Below the pieces are notes generated by a model that had not been told where the DNA came from, did no database searches, and saw only the letters and a list, made by a program, of their open reading frames with translations. Positions 8,618 through 15,808 of a stretch of 64,000 nt of DNA are shown piece by piece (the first letter of the stretch is position 1; each line of letters starts with the position of its first letter). This stretch comes from Brevundimonas sp. SGAir0440 (GTDB lineage Bacteria > Pseudomonadota > Alphaproteobacteria > Caulobacterales > Caulobacteraceae): positions 2,418,001 through 2,482,000 of the forward strand of contig NZ_CP039435.1 of NCBI RefSeq assembly GCF_005484585.1, read 5' to 3'. The position numbers were made by a program, and so were the translations under genes.

Positions 8618-9460
8618 CTAGAACTGGTTCTTTAGGTAGGGCGAGACCTTGAAGGCCGGAAACGCAAGGCCGCCCCGCTTCAGGTTCATCAGGTCCCAGT
8701 ACATGCCGAGCGCCAGAGGATCGCGGATCTCCGTCGGGACGTCGAAGCTGTAGTCGCCGTCGAACCGATCGCCGCGCCGCCAGGCCCGCGCATATTCCGG
8801 CGACAGATAGTCGAACAGGGCCCGCCGGATCTGGTCCAGGAACTCCGCGATGGTACTGGCGTGATAGGAGAAGACGTCCCTGTAGAACCAGTGGTGGAAG
8901 TCAGGAAGGGTGCGGTAGACCCTGCCCTCATCGATATCGTGGCCGTGCCGGGCGAGCATCTTGCGGATCTGTTTCACCCGCTCGCCCAGCCGTGAAAAGT
9001 TGTGCTTGTTGGCGTCCCCGACCACCTTCAGCAGCCAGATCCGTGAGACGCGCAGGTCCAGGGACAGATCCAGTTCGGAAAGCCAGACGGCCGGACAGTA
9101 GCACTCGGCGTTCAGCCAGTCGGCGAAGGCCGAGGCCGCCGCCGCCAGCCCCGAGGCGTCGGGACCGAGTTGCGGCTGGCGGCCGATGGCCTCGAGGTAG
9201 AAGAGATAGGTCCGGTCGGTTTCGCGCGAAGCTTGGCCCGACGGCGCGAAGGCGAACGGCAGGGCCGAGGGTTTCGGCTGGGCCAGAAAGTCCGCCAGAA
9301 GGATCGCGAAGACCCGTTTGTGCGAGCCGGACTCGAACACCAGATTGGTCGGCCGGGAGGTCACCGGGTACTGGAAGATCTCGAAATTGACCATGTCGTC
9401 GATCATGTCCCAGACGGCCTTCAGCAGGATCGCCTCCTGCTCGATGGCGGCATAGGTCAT
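8618..9460 (-). CDS. Unrecognised protein, third gene of the AbiE operon
   Basis: This 280-residue protein is not recognised. I chose the ATG at 9460, two bases beyond the stop of the AbiEii-like gene. It looks soluble and mostly helical, with aromatic-rich segments (FHHWFYRDVFSYH, FDYLSPEYARAW) and a GDANKHNFSRLGERVKQ helix. No signal peptide or membrane segment is seen. It is downstream of and presumably co-transcribed with the AbiEi/AbiEii genes, so it may be an accessory part of that unit or a neighbour that uses the same promoter. Confidence 0.7.
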   Translation of the reverse strand: MTYAAIEQEAILLKAVWDMIDDMVNFEIFQYPVTSRPTNLVFESGSHKRVFAILLADFLAQPKPSALPFAFAPSGQASRETDRTYLFYLEAIGRQPQLGPDASGLAAAASAFADWLNAECYCPAVWLSELDLSLDLRVSRIWLLKVVGDANKHNFSRLGERVKQIRKMLARHGHDIDEGRVYRTLPDFHHWFYRDVFSYHASTIAEFLDQIRRALFDYLSPEYARAWRRGDRFDGDYSFDVPTEIRDPLALGMYWDLMNLKRGGLAFPAFKVSPYLKNQF

Positions 9461-9462
9461 GG

Positions 9463-10475
9463 TCAGGCCGCCGCGGCGTTGGCGCGCCGGGCGAGATCCG
9501 CACAGGTCTCCATCAAGGCCTCGAACGGTTCGGCGTCCACCTCCAGCAGACCGTCCTCGACCATCCGGCGATAGTCCTCGCCCAGGGCCTCCAGGGACGC
9601 GCCTCCCGGCTTCAACTGAAGACCGCCGGCGGCCGCCCGACCGTAGTCGATCTCCACCCCGTCGGCGGTCTCGCGGAAGAACATCGCCTTGTGCCGCGCG
9701 ACCGCCTCGGCGACCGCGCGATCGGTGATCGCCGTCGCCGCGAAACCGGCGGCGTCCAGACGGGCGAGATCGTGCCAGTGACGCGAGAAGCGATCCCCGC
9801 GCAGGCGACCCTGGACGCAATAGACATGGGCCGCGGTGGCCTTCTCCCAGAAGGTTCGTTCGGCGGCCATCACCCGCGGCGTGGTGATCGGGAACGCCAC
9901 CCCCGGCAGATGAGCGGCCGCATCGCAGACCACCGGACGCGGCGCGCTCGGTTCGCCGGTCGCGCGGGCCCCGAACTCGAGCATCACGCTGGGCGAGACA
10001 TAGCCCGTGCCGGTGCTGGTCGGGGCATAGTCCACGAAGGCCTTGGCGCCCTCGATCCGTACCCCGGCGGCGACGCCGTCAGCGGCCAGGCGCGCCTCGA
10101 GCATCGGCCGGACCTCGCCCTCGACCCAGAGCGGCAACAGCCGCTGAACGTCGCGCGACCAACGCCGCTCCTCGGCGCGGGTTTCCGGCACGGGGTCTTC
10201 GGGCGCATCGGCCAGGTCCGGAAGGAGCCGACGGATGTCATAGGTCAGTCGATGTCTTCGGAGAAGCGCTGGATGACGTCATAGGCCTTGGACAGGGACG
10301 TGCCGCCCTTGAAGACCAGCGCCTCGCCCAGCGGCGCCTCGAACAGGGCCCGAAGCGCCCACACGACCCAGACGTCCTTCTCCAGCAGGTGCGCGGGACG
10401 GCCCGACTCGGCCGCCGCCGTCGCGAGCGCCTCGATCCGGTCCTCGGCGGACAGCTGCAGGAAGACATCAGACAT
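9463..10475 (-). pseudogene. AbiEii/AbiGii nucleotidyltransferase toxin, broken by a one-base frameshift
   Basis: Two adjoining reading frames form one AbiEii-type protein. The first (10475 down to 10245) encodes the N-terminus with the nucleotidyltransferase signature FKGGTSLSKAYD and ends EDID-stop. The second frame resumes as LTYDIRRLLPDL and runs to 9463. The family motif SEDIDLT spans the break, so one base (a C after GAC, around 10247) is missing relative to an intact gene. The toxin half of a type IV toxin-antitoxin system would transfer nucleotides to its target. As written the product is truncated at 76 residues. A sequencing or assembly error cannot be excluded. The start overlaps the antitoxin gene by 8 bases. 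Confidence 0.8.
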
Positions 10476-11061
10476 GCGCCGCCTGGCTCACCGAACGCGC
10501 CAGCCACGTCGGCAGACGTGGCCCGACGGACACCAGCTCTCCGAACGCCGAAGGGCCCAGCTTGCGCTTCAGGGTTTCGAGCGCTGTTCCGGCCTTCTCC
10601 GGCCCGAGCCAGGCCAGGGCGCGAACCGCCTCGCCGGCGGGACGATCGGCCAGGAGCAGCTGCCATGCGGGCGCGTGCTGGAACTCCACCGTCTGCTTGC
10701 CGACGCTGAAGATACGGCTCTTGCCGTTGGTCAGATAGACCATGCGGATAGGCACCTGGGTGGTCAGGCCGAGGGCATTGGCCGCCGCCGCCCCGTTGGA
10801 GGCGACGACCTCGCCACGCTGCTCGCTGACGGCGCGCACCACCTTTTCGATCGAGGGCGTGCGGGCGCCGAACCGGCTTTCCAACGGGCGCATGTAGACG
10901 CCGCGACTGGCGCGCAGCAGCCGCCCCCGGCGCACCAGCCGCGACAGGGCCTGGTCCACCGCGGCGCGGCTGCCCAGATGCAGCAACGCCTTGGCGGCGA
11001 TCGGCGCGCCTTCCGGCAGCGTCGAGGCGCGCTCCATGATCTGATCGGCGAGTGTTTGCAT
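10468..11061 (-). CDS. AbiEi-type antitoxin/transcriptional repressor (DUF6088-like)
   Basis: This 197-residue protein has an N-terminal winged-helix region (AAKALLHLGSRAAVDQALSR, then RRGRLLRASRGVYMRP) and a C-terminal AbiEi-like domain. AbiEi proteins repress their own operon and neutralise AbiEii. The frame is open further upstream to a TTG at 11091, but I prefer the ATG at 11061: it has AGAGG five bases upstream and lies just after a predicted promoter and operator that the longer form would span. It is the first gene of a three-gene minus-strand unit with the frameshifted toxin and an unrecognised protein. Confidence 0.82.
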   Translation of the reverse strand: MQTLADQIMERASTLPEGAPIAAKALLHLGSRAAVDQALSRLVRRGRLLRASRGVYMRPLESRFGARTPSIEKVVRAVSEQRGEVVASNGAAAANALGLTTQVPIRMVYLTNGKSRIFSVGKQTVEFQHAPAWQLLLADRPAGEAVRALAWLGPEKAGTALETLKRKLGPSAFGELVSVGPRLPTWLARSVSQAAHV

Positions 11062-11073
11062 CATAACCTCTGC

Positions 11074-11108
11074 GTCAGAAATATAGGTCAACTTCTGACA
11101 CTTCGCAA
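11074..11108 (-). promoter_or_regulatory. Promoter and operator of the AbiE operon
   Basis: On the minus strand a -35 box TTGCGA (11108-11103) is separated by exactly 17 bases from a -10 box TATATT (11085-11080). Arms GTCAGAA and TTCTGAC (11074-11080 and 11093-11099) form a perfect inverted repeat with centres 19 bases apart, overlapping the -10 box and spacer. AbiEi repressors bind paired inverted repeats, so this is a likely autoregulatory operator. The transcript would start near 11073, leaving a leader holding little more than the ribosome-binding site. Confidence 0.65.
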
Positions 11109-11136
11109 ACGCGACGCCCCACCTGCAATGTCCGAC

Positions 11137-12132
11137 CTATCGGTCACGCGTCCGGCCGACATCGCGCCAAGCCTCCCGTCCCTGTCGCAGCGCCTGATCC
11201 CGAGTCATCGGCGCCGGCCGTTCCCGCACGAACCGCTCCACCAGAGCCGCGAGCGCGCGATCCCGGGGCTGCTCCGATCGCGACAAACGCAGGGCCTCGG
11301 CCACCAGGGTCCGCCGGATGGCCAGCTCGCGTATCCGGATCGCGTCCAGCCAGGGCGCTTCGCCGCCGCCTGCCGTGAGCGCGGCCCGATAGGCGGCGGC
11401 GAGCACTTCGGGCAATGGCCCCTGCCCCGCCGCGAACCGCTCTCGCATCTTGCGCACCGGGATGCGCTCGGCCTTGCGAGTGACGCCCCGCGTCCGGCGC
11501 GGCGTCGCCTCGGCCTCGACCGACCGGTCGCGAAGGGCGCGCGCGAAGTCTTCCCGCCAAACCTGCAGGTCGGCCTTGCGGGGATTCAACCGCTCGCCGT
11601 CCCGCCCCAATCTTCGCACCGTCAGATGGACGTGCGGATGTCGGCCTTCATCATGCAGAGCGAAGACGTATGAAAAGCGCTCGCCGAACGTCCCGGCCGC
11701 AAAGGCCCTCGCCGCGTCCTGCAGACGGGCGGCGTCGGTCCCGGCCGGCATGCTCAGCACGATCGACAGGGTGATCGACGCATCCCGCCGGCGTCCAGGC
11801 TCGAGGGCGAACTCCTCGGCCCAGTCGCGCGCCAGCTCTCGCACCTGCCCACGGCCTTCCAGTCGCTCTCCATCGGGCCCTTCCAGCGTCAGGGCGCCGT
11901 TGCGACTGATGTAATCCAGGTGCGCCTTCAGATGAGCGCCGTCCCGGGTTCGTCCGGTGATCTTCACCATCACCTCGGGTACGCGGCGCGCCACCCGCGC
12001 GAACCGGACGGACGGATTTCCGCCGTCCCCGCGAGACGGACGCAGCACCGCAGGCGTGATCCGGGCGCGCCGGATCTCGACGGGCGGACGCAGCACCTCC
12101 TCGAAACCACGCGATGACCGGAAGTCGGTCAC
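11137..12132 (-). CDS. MOBP-type relaxase (VirD2/TraI-like)
   Basis: This 331-residue protein nicks and covalently binds the transfer strand at oriT. The catalytic metal-binding motif ALHDEGRHPHVHLTV is intact, and the motif around HLKAHLDYISRNG carries the candidate active-site tyrosine. The best start is a GTG at 12132 that overlaps the MobC stop (GTGA); a TTG at 12147 would add five residues. It is transcribed opposite to the secretion operon, downstream of mobC and the predicted oriT. It is shorter than multi-domain relaxases, and the separate LPD7 protein at 8.0 kb may supply a missing accessory domain. Confidence 0.87.
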   Translation of the reverse strand: MTDFRSSRGFEEVLRPPVEIRRARITPAVLRPSRGDGGNPSVRFARVARRVPEVMVKITGRTRDGAHLKAHLDYISRNGALTLEGPDGERLEGRGQVRELARDWAEEFALEPGRRRDASITLSIVLSMPAGTDAARLQDAARAFAAGTFGERFSYVFALHDEGRHPHVHLTVRRLGRDGERLNPRKADLQVWREDFARALRDRSVEAEATPRRTRGVTRKAERIPVRKMRERFAAGQGPLPEVLAAAYRAALTAGGGEAPWLDAIRIRELAIRRTLVAEALRLSRSEQPRDRALAALVERFVRERPAPMTRDQALRQGREAWRDVGRTRDR

Positions 12133-12650
12133 GACGCCGGCGCCCAATAGGCGAGATTGCCCTCGAAGGCCTCGCCGAGCGCTTCGACCCAGGCCGAGAT
12201 TTCGGCCTGGAAGGCCCCCAACTGAGCCACCTCCAGATCCAGCACCATGCCGTCCATCACGGCGGTGTTCAGCGCGCGGGCGATCTGGTTGATGTTCACG
12301 CCGATCCGCCTGAGCTCGCGGCGCGCCTCGATCAGGGCCAGAGCGTCCGGCCGGCTGAACTGCGGCCGATCATGCAGGCGGCGACGGATGAGCGCCACGC
12401 TCCATTGGGTTCGCGACAGGCCCGTCGCCGCCGCCTCGCGCTCCAGGAGACGCAGGTCCGCTTCGCCCAGACGCAGGGTCAGCTTGCCCGACCGCACAGC
12501 CACCGGCGCGTCCTCCGGCGCCGAAAGATCCGCTTGGGCGGCGCCGTCCATGAGCCGCCGGAGAAGCCGCGAGCGTCCGCCCTGACCAATCGCCGCGGCG
12601 TCGAACCGGCGGATCAGATCGGGCGAAACGCGGAGGGTGAGGCGGTCCAT
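12129..12650 (-). CDS. mobC: MobC-like relaxosome accessory protein
   Basis: This 173-residue protein starts MDRLTLRVSPDLIRRF, a ribbon-helix-helix-type strand and helix, repeated in part around residue 57 (KLTLRLGEADLRLLE). The second half carries the MobC pattern RRELRRIGVNINQIARALN. MobC proteins bind oriT next to nic and help melt the DNA for the relaxase. It is translationally coupled to the relaxase gene, and its start lies 45 bases from the predicted nick site. Confidence 0.85.
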   Translation of the reverse strand: MDRLTLRVSPDLIRRFDAAAIGQGGRSRLLRRLMDGAAQADLSAPEDAPVAVRSGKLTLRLGEADLRLLEREAAATGLSRTQWSVALIRRRLHDRPQFSRPDALALIEARRELRRIGVNINQIARALNTAVMDGMVLDLEVAQLGAFQAEISAWVEALGEAFEGNLAYWAPAS

Positions 12651-12660
12651 GGGAGAGCGG

Positions 12661-12698
12661 GTCTGTCAGACATTGCCGGCGCAAAGCCTATCCTGCCC
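12661..12698 (+). other. Candidate oriT with RP4-like nick site
   Basis: The + strand reads CCTATCCTGCCC at 12687-12698. This matches the MOBP nick consensus YATCCTG|Y and the RP4 nick region, which predicts cleavage after 12695. Immediately 5' are an inverted repeat TTGC-CGGC-GCAA (12674-12685) and a short palindrome GTCTG-T-CAGAC (12661-12671), suitable as relaxase or MobC binding sites. The site sits just upstream of mobC and the relaxase gene, where oriT is expected. The remaining 12699-12825 is GC-rich and non-coding. Confidence 0.7.
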
Positions 12699-12825
12699 TA
12701 GACCGTCACCTCCCTCGCCCCGCAGGCCTACGGGGCTGCCGCCCTCCCCTCGGCGACCGAAGCCGGCCGCTCGCCCCCCGCCCTGAAGGGCGCCCCAGCC
12801 GGGCGGGAAGCGTCGGAAGCCAGTC

Positions 12826-13413
12826 TCATGGATCGCCGAGGTTCGTGACCTCGCGCGTCAGAAATTCCAATCCATGCCGGGCCAAAGCAACGGCGGGAAA
12901 AACCTCCCCGACCTCGTAGTCATATCCCGGTGGCACAGGAATGATCCGTGCGCGCTCGACGATGGGTTCCAGACGCAGATGCTCCGGCAGAAAGGCCAGG
13001 AACGGTGGAGGATCGTCGGTGGTCGGCGTGAAGGTGTAGATAACCTCGCCCGACTCGCCCGTTCTCACTCCGGGTTCATAACCACCGAAGCCGCCGATCG
13101 AGATCGCGGCCTCCTGTACCGTCGCAACAGAAGCGAGGCCGTGTTCGTCGGCGTTTCGCGCCGCCCAGAGGTAGGTCACCGCAGCGTCAGTTTTCACGCG
13201 ATTGATCGAGCGGACGTAATGGGCGTCGCTTCGGCTTCCTAGCGCATCGCACCGGTTGAGCCCTCGGCGCCAGTGGATTAGAAAATCTTCCCAGGCCGCC
13301 TTAGCCGCCGGGTAGGACTCGGCTGCCGCCAACGCGTCATAGGCCTGAAGCGCACGGTCGGCCGAATGCTTCGCGGCCTTTGACATGTCTTGGATCGCCC
13401 CCTCCGTCTCCAT
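12826..13413 (-). CDS. Unrecognised protein with a HEPN-like RNADEH motif
   Basis: This 195-residue protein is not a family I can name. The N-terminal 100 residues are helical and contain the sequence YLWAARNADEHG. R86 and H91 have the R-x4-H spacing of HEPN ribonuclease active sites, with Asn directly after the Arg as is common there. The C-terminal half (about 100-190) is strand-rich with many Pro and Tyr residues. It diverges from a PD-(D/E)XK protein gene across only 46 bases, so the two may share regulation. A defence or toxin function is inference. Confidence 0.65.
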   Translation of the reverse strand: METEGAIQDMSKAAKHSADRALQAYDALAAAESYPAAKAAWEDFLIHWRRGLNRCDALGSRSDAHYVRSINRVKTDAAVTYLWAARNADEHGLASVATVQEAAISIGGFGGYEPGVRTGESGEVIYTFTPTTDDPPPFLAFLPEHLRLEPIVERARIIPVPPGYDYEVGEVFPAVALARHGLEFLTREVTNLGDP

Positions 13414-13459
13414 GAACTACACCTTTCAAGCGTAACGGCGACCCGAGGTTGGGACGACA

Positions 13460-14488
13460 ATGACAGGAACAGGCGGCGAGCCACCCGACGACATCGAGCG
13501 GCTGATCCAGGAGGTTCTAGCCGAGCTGGGCTATAGCGGCGATGCGGCCGTCGTCGCGCGCAAGGTGAAGCGACTGAACCTGGGTTTGCCGGCCGAGGAC
13601 GAGTTCTCGGTCATCTGCGCCTGGCTCGGACGATGTCGTCTGGTTCACAAGCTGGACCAGGCCCAGGCGCCGCTGTCGTCTCGGGACACATTCCAGGTTC
13701 CGGACCTCCTTGCCGCCTTCGACACGGGAGGGCCGGTTCTCATCGAGGTGAAGTCCAAGAAGAGCCCGACACTGTCGCTGAGGCCGGACTACCTAGGCCG
13801 TCTGCAAGCCTACGCGGATCTCGTAGGGCGGCCACTGCTTATCGCCTGGAAGTTCCACAGCATCTGGACGCTGTTCGACGCGCGGCACCTCCAGCTCGCC
13901 AGGACGAGCTTCAATATCAGCCATGAGCGCGCGATGAAGGAGAATTTGCTCGGACTGCTGGCAGGCGACGTCGCCTATGTGTTGAGGCCCGGCGCAGGCG
14001 TGCATTTCGACCTCGCGAAGGAAGAGCTCATCGGCGTCGAGGGCGACGCGGCGAATTTCACCGAAACCTGGAAGATGCGTGTTTCGGAGGTGTTCTTCAC
14101 CGATGGAGACGGCGCCCGGCGAAGCGACCTGCATGGTGAAACGCAACAGCTTCTCGCGACATGGAACCTGGAGACGGTCGAGGACCATTCCCCGACCAGC
14201 ATACGCAACAGCTTCATCGTCGGGGACGGGGGCGTGCAGTTCGCCCACGTCGCCCTGGTTCATCTTCTCACCTGGGAGGGCGGTCGAACCGGCCCGCCGC
14301 CTTGGCGTCAGTTGCTTCAAGCCCCGAAGATCACGCGCACCATCGACGACTTCGGTCGCGCCCTCGATCGCGCGCTCGGCGAGAAGGTCGTTCGCTACGT
14401 CTTCCACCAGCAGCCTCAAACCACCCCGGACTTTATCCTGTCGAAAGACGAGGCGGCGGCGCCGGGAGGCGCCGCCGCGACGGCCTAG
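13460..14488 (+). CDS. PD-(D/E)XK nuclease-like protein
   Basis: This 342-residue protein has a restriction-endonuclease-like core at about residues 45-135: VPDLLAAF (D82), then VLIEVKSKK (E96 and K98), then [17 protein letters not shown], in the order D, E-x-K, Q expected of the PD-(D/E)XK fold. The remaining 200 residues are not recognised and may bind a substrate or partner. It has no membrane segment. It diverges from the HEPN-like gene at 12826-13413 and its 3' end overlaps the convergent DUF736 gene by 4 bases. A role in cutting foreign DNA is plausible but not shown. Confidence 0.7.
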   Translation: MTGTGGEPPDDIERLIQEVLAELGYSGDAAVVARKVKRLNLGLPAEDEFSVICAWLGRCRLVHKLDQAQAPLSSRDTFQVPDLLAAFDTGGPVLIEVKSKKSPTLSLRPDYLGRLQAYADLVGRPLLIAWKFHSIWTLFDARHLQLARTSFNISHERAMKENLLGLLAGDVAYVLRPGAGVHFDLAKEELIGVEGDAANFTETWKMRVSEVFFTDGDGARRSDLHGETQQLLATWNLETVEDHSPTSIRNSFIVGDGGVQFAHVALVHLLTWEGGRTGPPPWRQLLQAPKITRTIDDFGRALDRALGEKVVRYVFHQQPQTTPDFILSKDEAAAPGGAAATA

Positions 14489-14781
14489 CGGGACCAGATC
14501 AGGCTGTGCCCGCCCTCCACCTCGACCAGTGAGGCGTAGATCGGGGCCGGGAAGCTGGGATCGTCGAGCTTGACCGACAGATACTCGCGGTTCTGCTGGC
14601 TCGTCTTCTTCCAGGCGGCGCCGAACTCGGTCTGGCCGGAGAAGATGCGGAAGTCGGGGGCCTTGTCGTCGCTCTTCTCGTTGGCCCGCAGCTGGGCCGT
14701 CTTGACGTTGAGGGTCAGGGTCTTGATCGAACCGCTGTAGCTGCCGTCCGCTTGCTGGGTGAAGGTGCCGATAGTGGCCAT
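14485..14781 (-). CDS. DUF736 family protein
   Basis: This 98-residue protein starts [17 protein letters not shown] and contains [19 protein letters not shown] and a C-terminal [16 protein letters not shown], the hallmark of DUF736. These small proteins of unknown function are common on alphaproteobacterial plasmids and ICEs. The ATG at 14781 has AGGAG about nine bases upstream. An in-frame extension to 14811 is possible but has no ribosome-binding site. Its function is unknown. Confidence 0.85.
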   Translation of the reverse strand: MATIGTFTQQADGSYSGSIKTLTLNVKTAQLRANEKSDDKAPDFRIFSGQTEFGAAWKKTSQQNREYLSVKLDDPSFPAPIYASLVEVEGGHSLIWSR

Positions 14782-15049
14782 GGAAGTCTCTCCTTGTTGA
14801 TGTCGGGCCACGCCTGCCGCGGCCTCGATGGCGATCGCCGGACCGGAGGCCGGACGGCCCGCAGGACGAGCACAGCGAGACCCCGCAACGCAGCGGAGGA
14901 CCGGGAGAGCGGCTTTCTTGCCTCGCGAGGAAGGCCGGCAGGCCGGGGAAGAAAGCCGAACGACCGGTTGCGGAAGCCGGACGGGCTTCGGTCAGATCAG
15001 GCCATTGAGAGGCCGCGCAAGGCTTGCCTGCTGCACGGGAGACGGCTGG
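14782..15049. other. Structured non-coding region upstream of the DUF736 gene
   Basis: No convincing gene is seen in these 268 bases. They hold a long hairpin with arms CGGCTTTCTT (14910-14919) and AAGAAAGCCG (14949-14958), enclosing a palindrome CCTCGCGAGG (14921-14930). A second hairpin, GAAGCC/GGCTTC, lies around 14976-14992. No T-run follows the first hairpin, so it is not a standard terminator. It could be the leader or promoter region of the DUF736 gene, a small RNA, or a DNA-binding site. Confidence 0.4.
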
Positions 15050-15415
15050 TCACCCACGCCTGAACCACGCGGGCCAGTCACGCCGGTCGTAAGGATCATG
15101 TCGCCAATGTCGACGCAGCCTTTCAGCCACGAAGGGTTCGCCAAGGCCCCATCGCTCCAGCGTCTTCTGCACCTGCCCCCGTTCGATCAGTTCAAGCCTG
15201 GACGCCGGCCGCCCGCAGGTCGCACACCGGAAGCGCCCAGCGAACCACAGCTCACCCACGGCGACAGCGCGCGGGATCACGGGCAAGGCGGCCCCCTCGA
15301 TCGACTCGGTCCTGCCGCAAGGTTCGCAGGCGATGCGCAACAGCAGCCCATGCCGCCGCGCGGCCTGCATCGTCACGAGACGCGGCGGAGCCGGCGGCCC
15401 AAACGGTCTGTGCAT
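15050..15415 (-). CDS. Small zinc-ribbon protein, unknown function
   Basis: This 121-residue protein has two Cys pairs (CEPCGR and CATCGR, about 30 residues apart), which suggest one zinc ribbon. The rest is Arg-rich, with a C-terminal RRHWRHDPYDRRDWPAWFRR stretch. The ATG at 15415 overlaps the neighbourhood of the upstream zinc-ribbon gene's stop (15417), so the two are probably translated from one transcript. The family is not known to me. Confidence 0.6.
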   Translation of the reverse strand: MHRPFGPPAPPRLVTMQAARRHGLLLRIACEPCGRTESIEGAALPVIPRAVAVGELWFAGRFRCATCGRPASRLELIERGQVQKTLERWGLGEPFVAERLRRHWRHDPYDRRDWPAWFRRG

Positions 15416-15416
15416 C

Positions 15417-15653
15417 CTAGAACCAGAGCTTGAGCGCGGCCGGCGAAATCGGTCCCTCGGCCTGATCCGCATTGTCGGTATAGGAGACGCACGCCACCCG
15501 ATGCCCGCACCGGCATCGGAACCGATACGACGGCCCACTCGCCGGCCAGTATCGCGGCGCGCCGAAGACCGGACGGGGATCCATCAAGACCGCATGATCA
15601 CAGAGCGGACTATCGCACCGCACCACCAAGCGTCGCCCGATCTCGGGAGCCAT
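15417..15653 (-). CDS. Small zinc-ribbon protein, unknown function
   Basis: About 78 residues from the ATG at 15653 (MAPEIGRRL); longer starts up to 15704 are possible. Cysteines in CDSPLCD and CRCGHR, about 35 residues apart, suggest a zinc ribbon. It pairs with the downstream zinc-ribbon gene at 15050-15415. Similar small two-gene zinc-ribbon units occur on mobile elements, but I cannot assign a function. Confidence in the exact start is low. Confidence 0.55.
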   Translation of the reverse strand: MAPEIGRRLVVRCDSPLCDHAVLMDPRPVFGAPRYWPASGPSYRFRCRCGHRVACVSYTDNADQAEGPISPAALKLWF

Positions 15654-15808
15654 GTCTTCTCGCGACCTTCGCCGCTCACCCTGTATCATCACGGTCCGCT
15701 CCAACCAGCCAACCGACCCGGGTCCGCTCTATGAGCGGCAGCCGATTGAGACAAGCTGGAAGTTCTCGTTATGTTCCACAATCTGTGGACGGGTCTGCTC
15801 CGTGCTCA

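Noticed and set aside
9820-10284. Open + strand frame of 197 codons at 9691-10284
   Set aside because: It lies opposite the AbiEii-like gene, whose minus-strand protein has clear family motifs. The + frame is a GC-rich shadow.
10288-11673. 461-codon + strand frame
   Set aside because: It crosses the antisense of AbiEi and the relaxase and has no domain or start signal.
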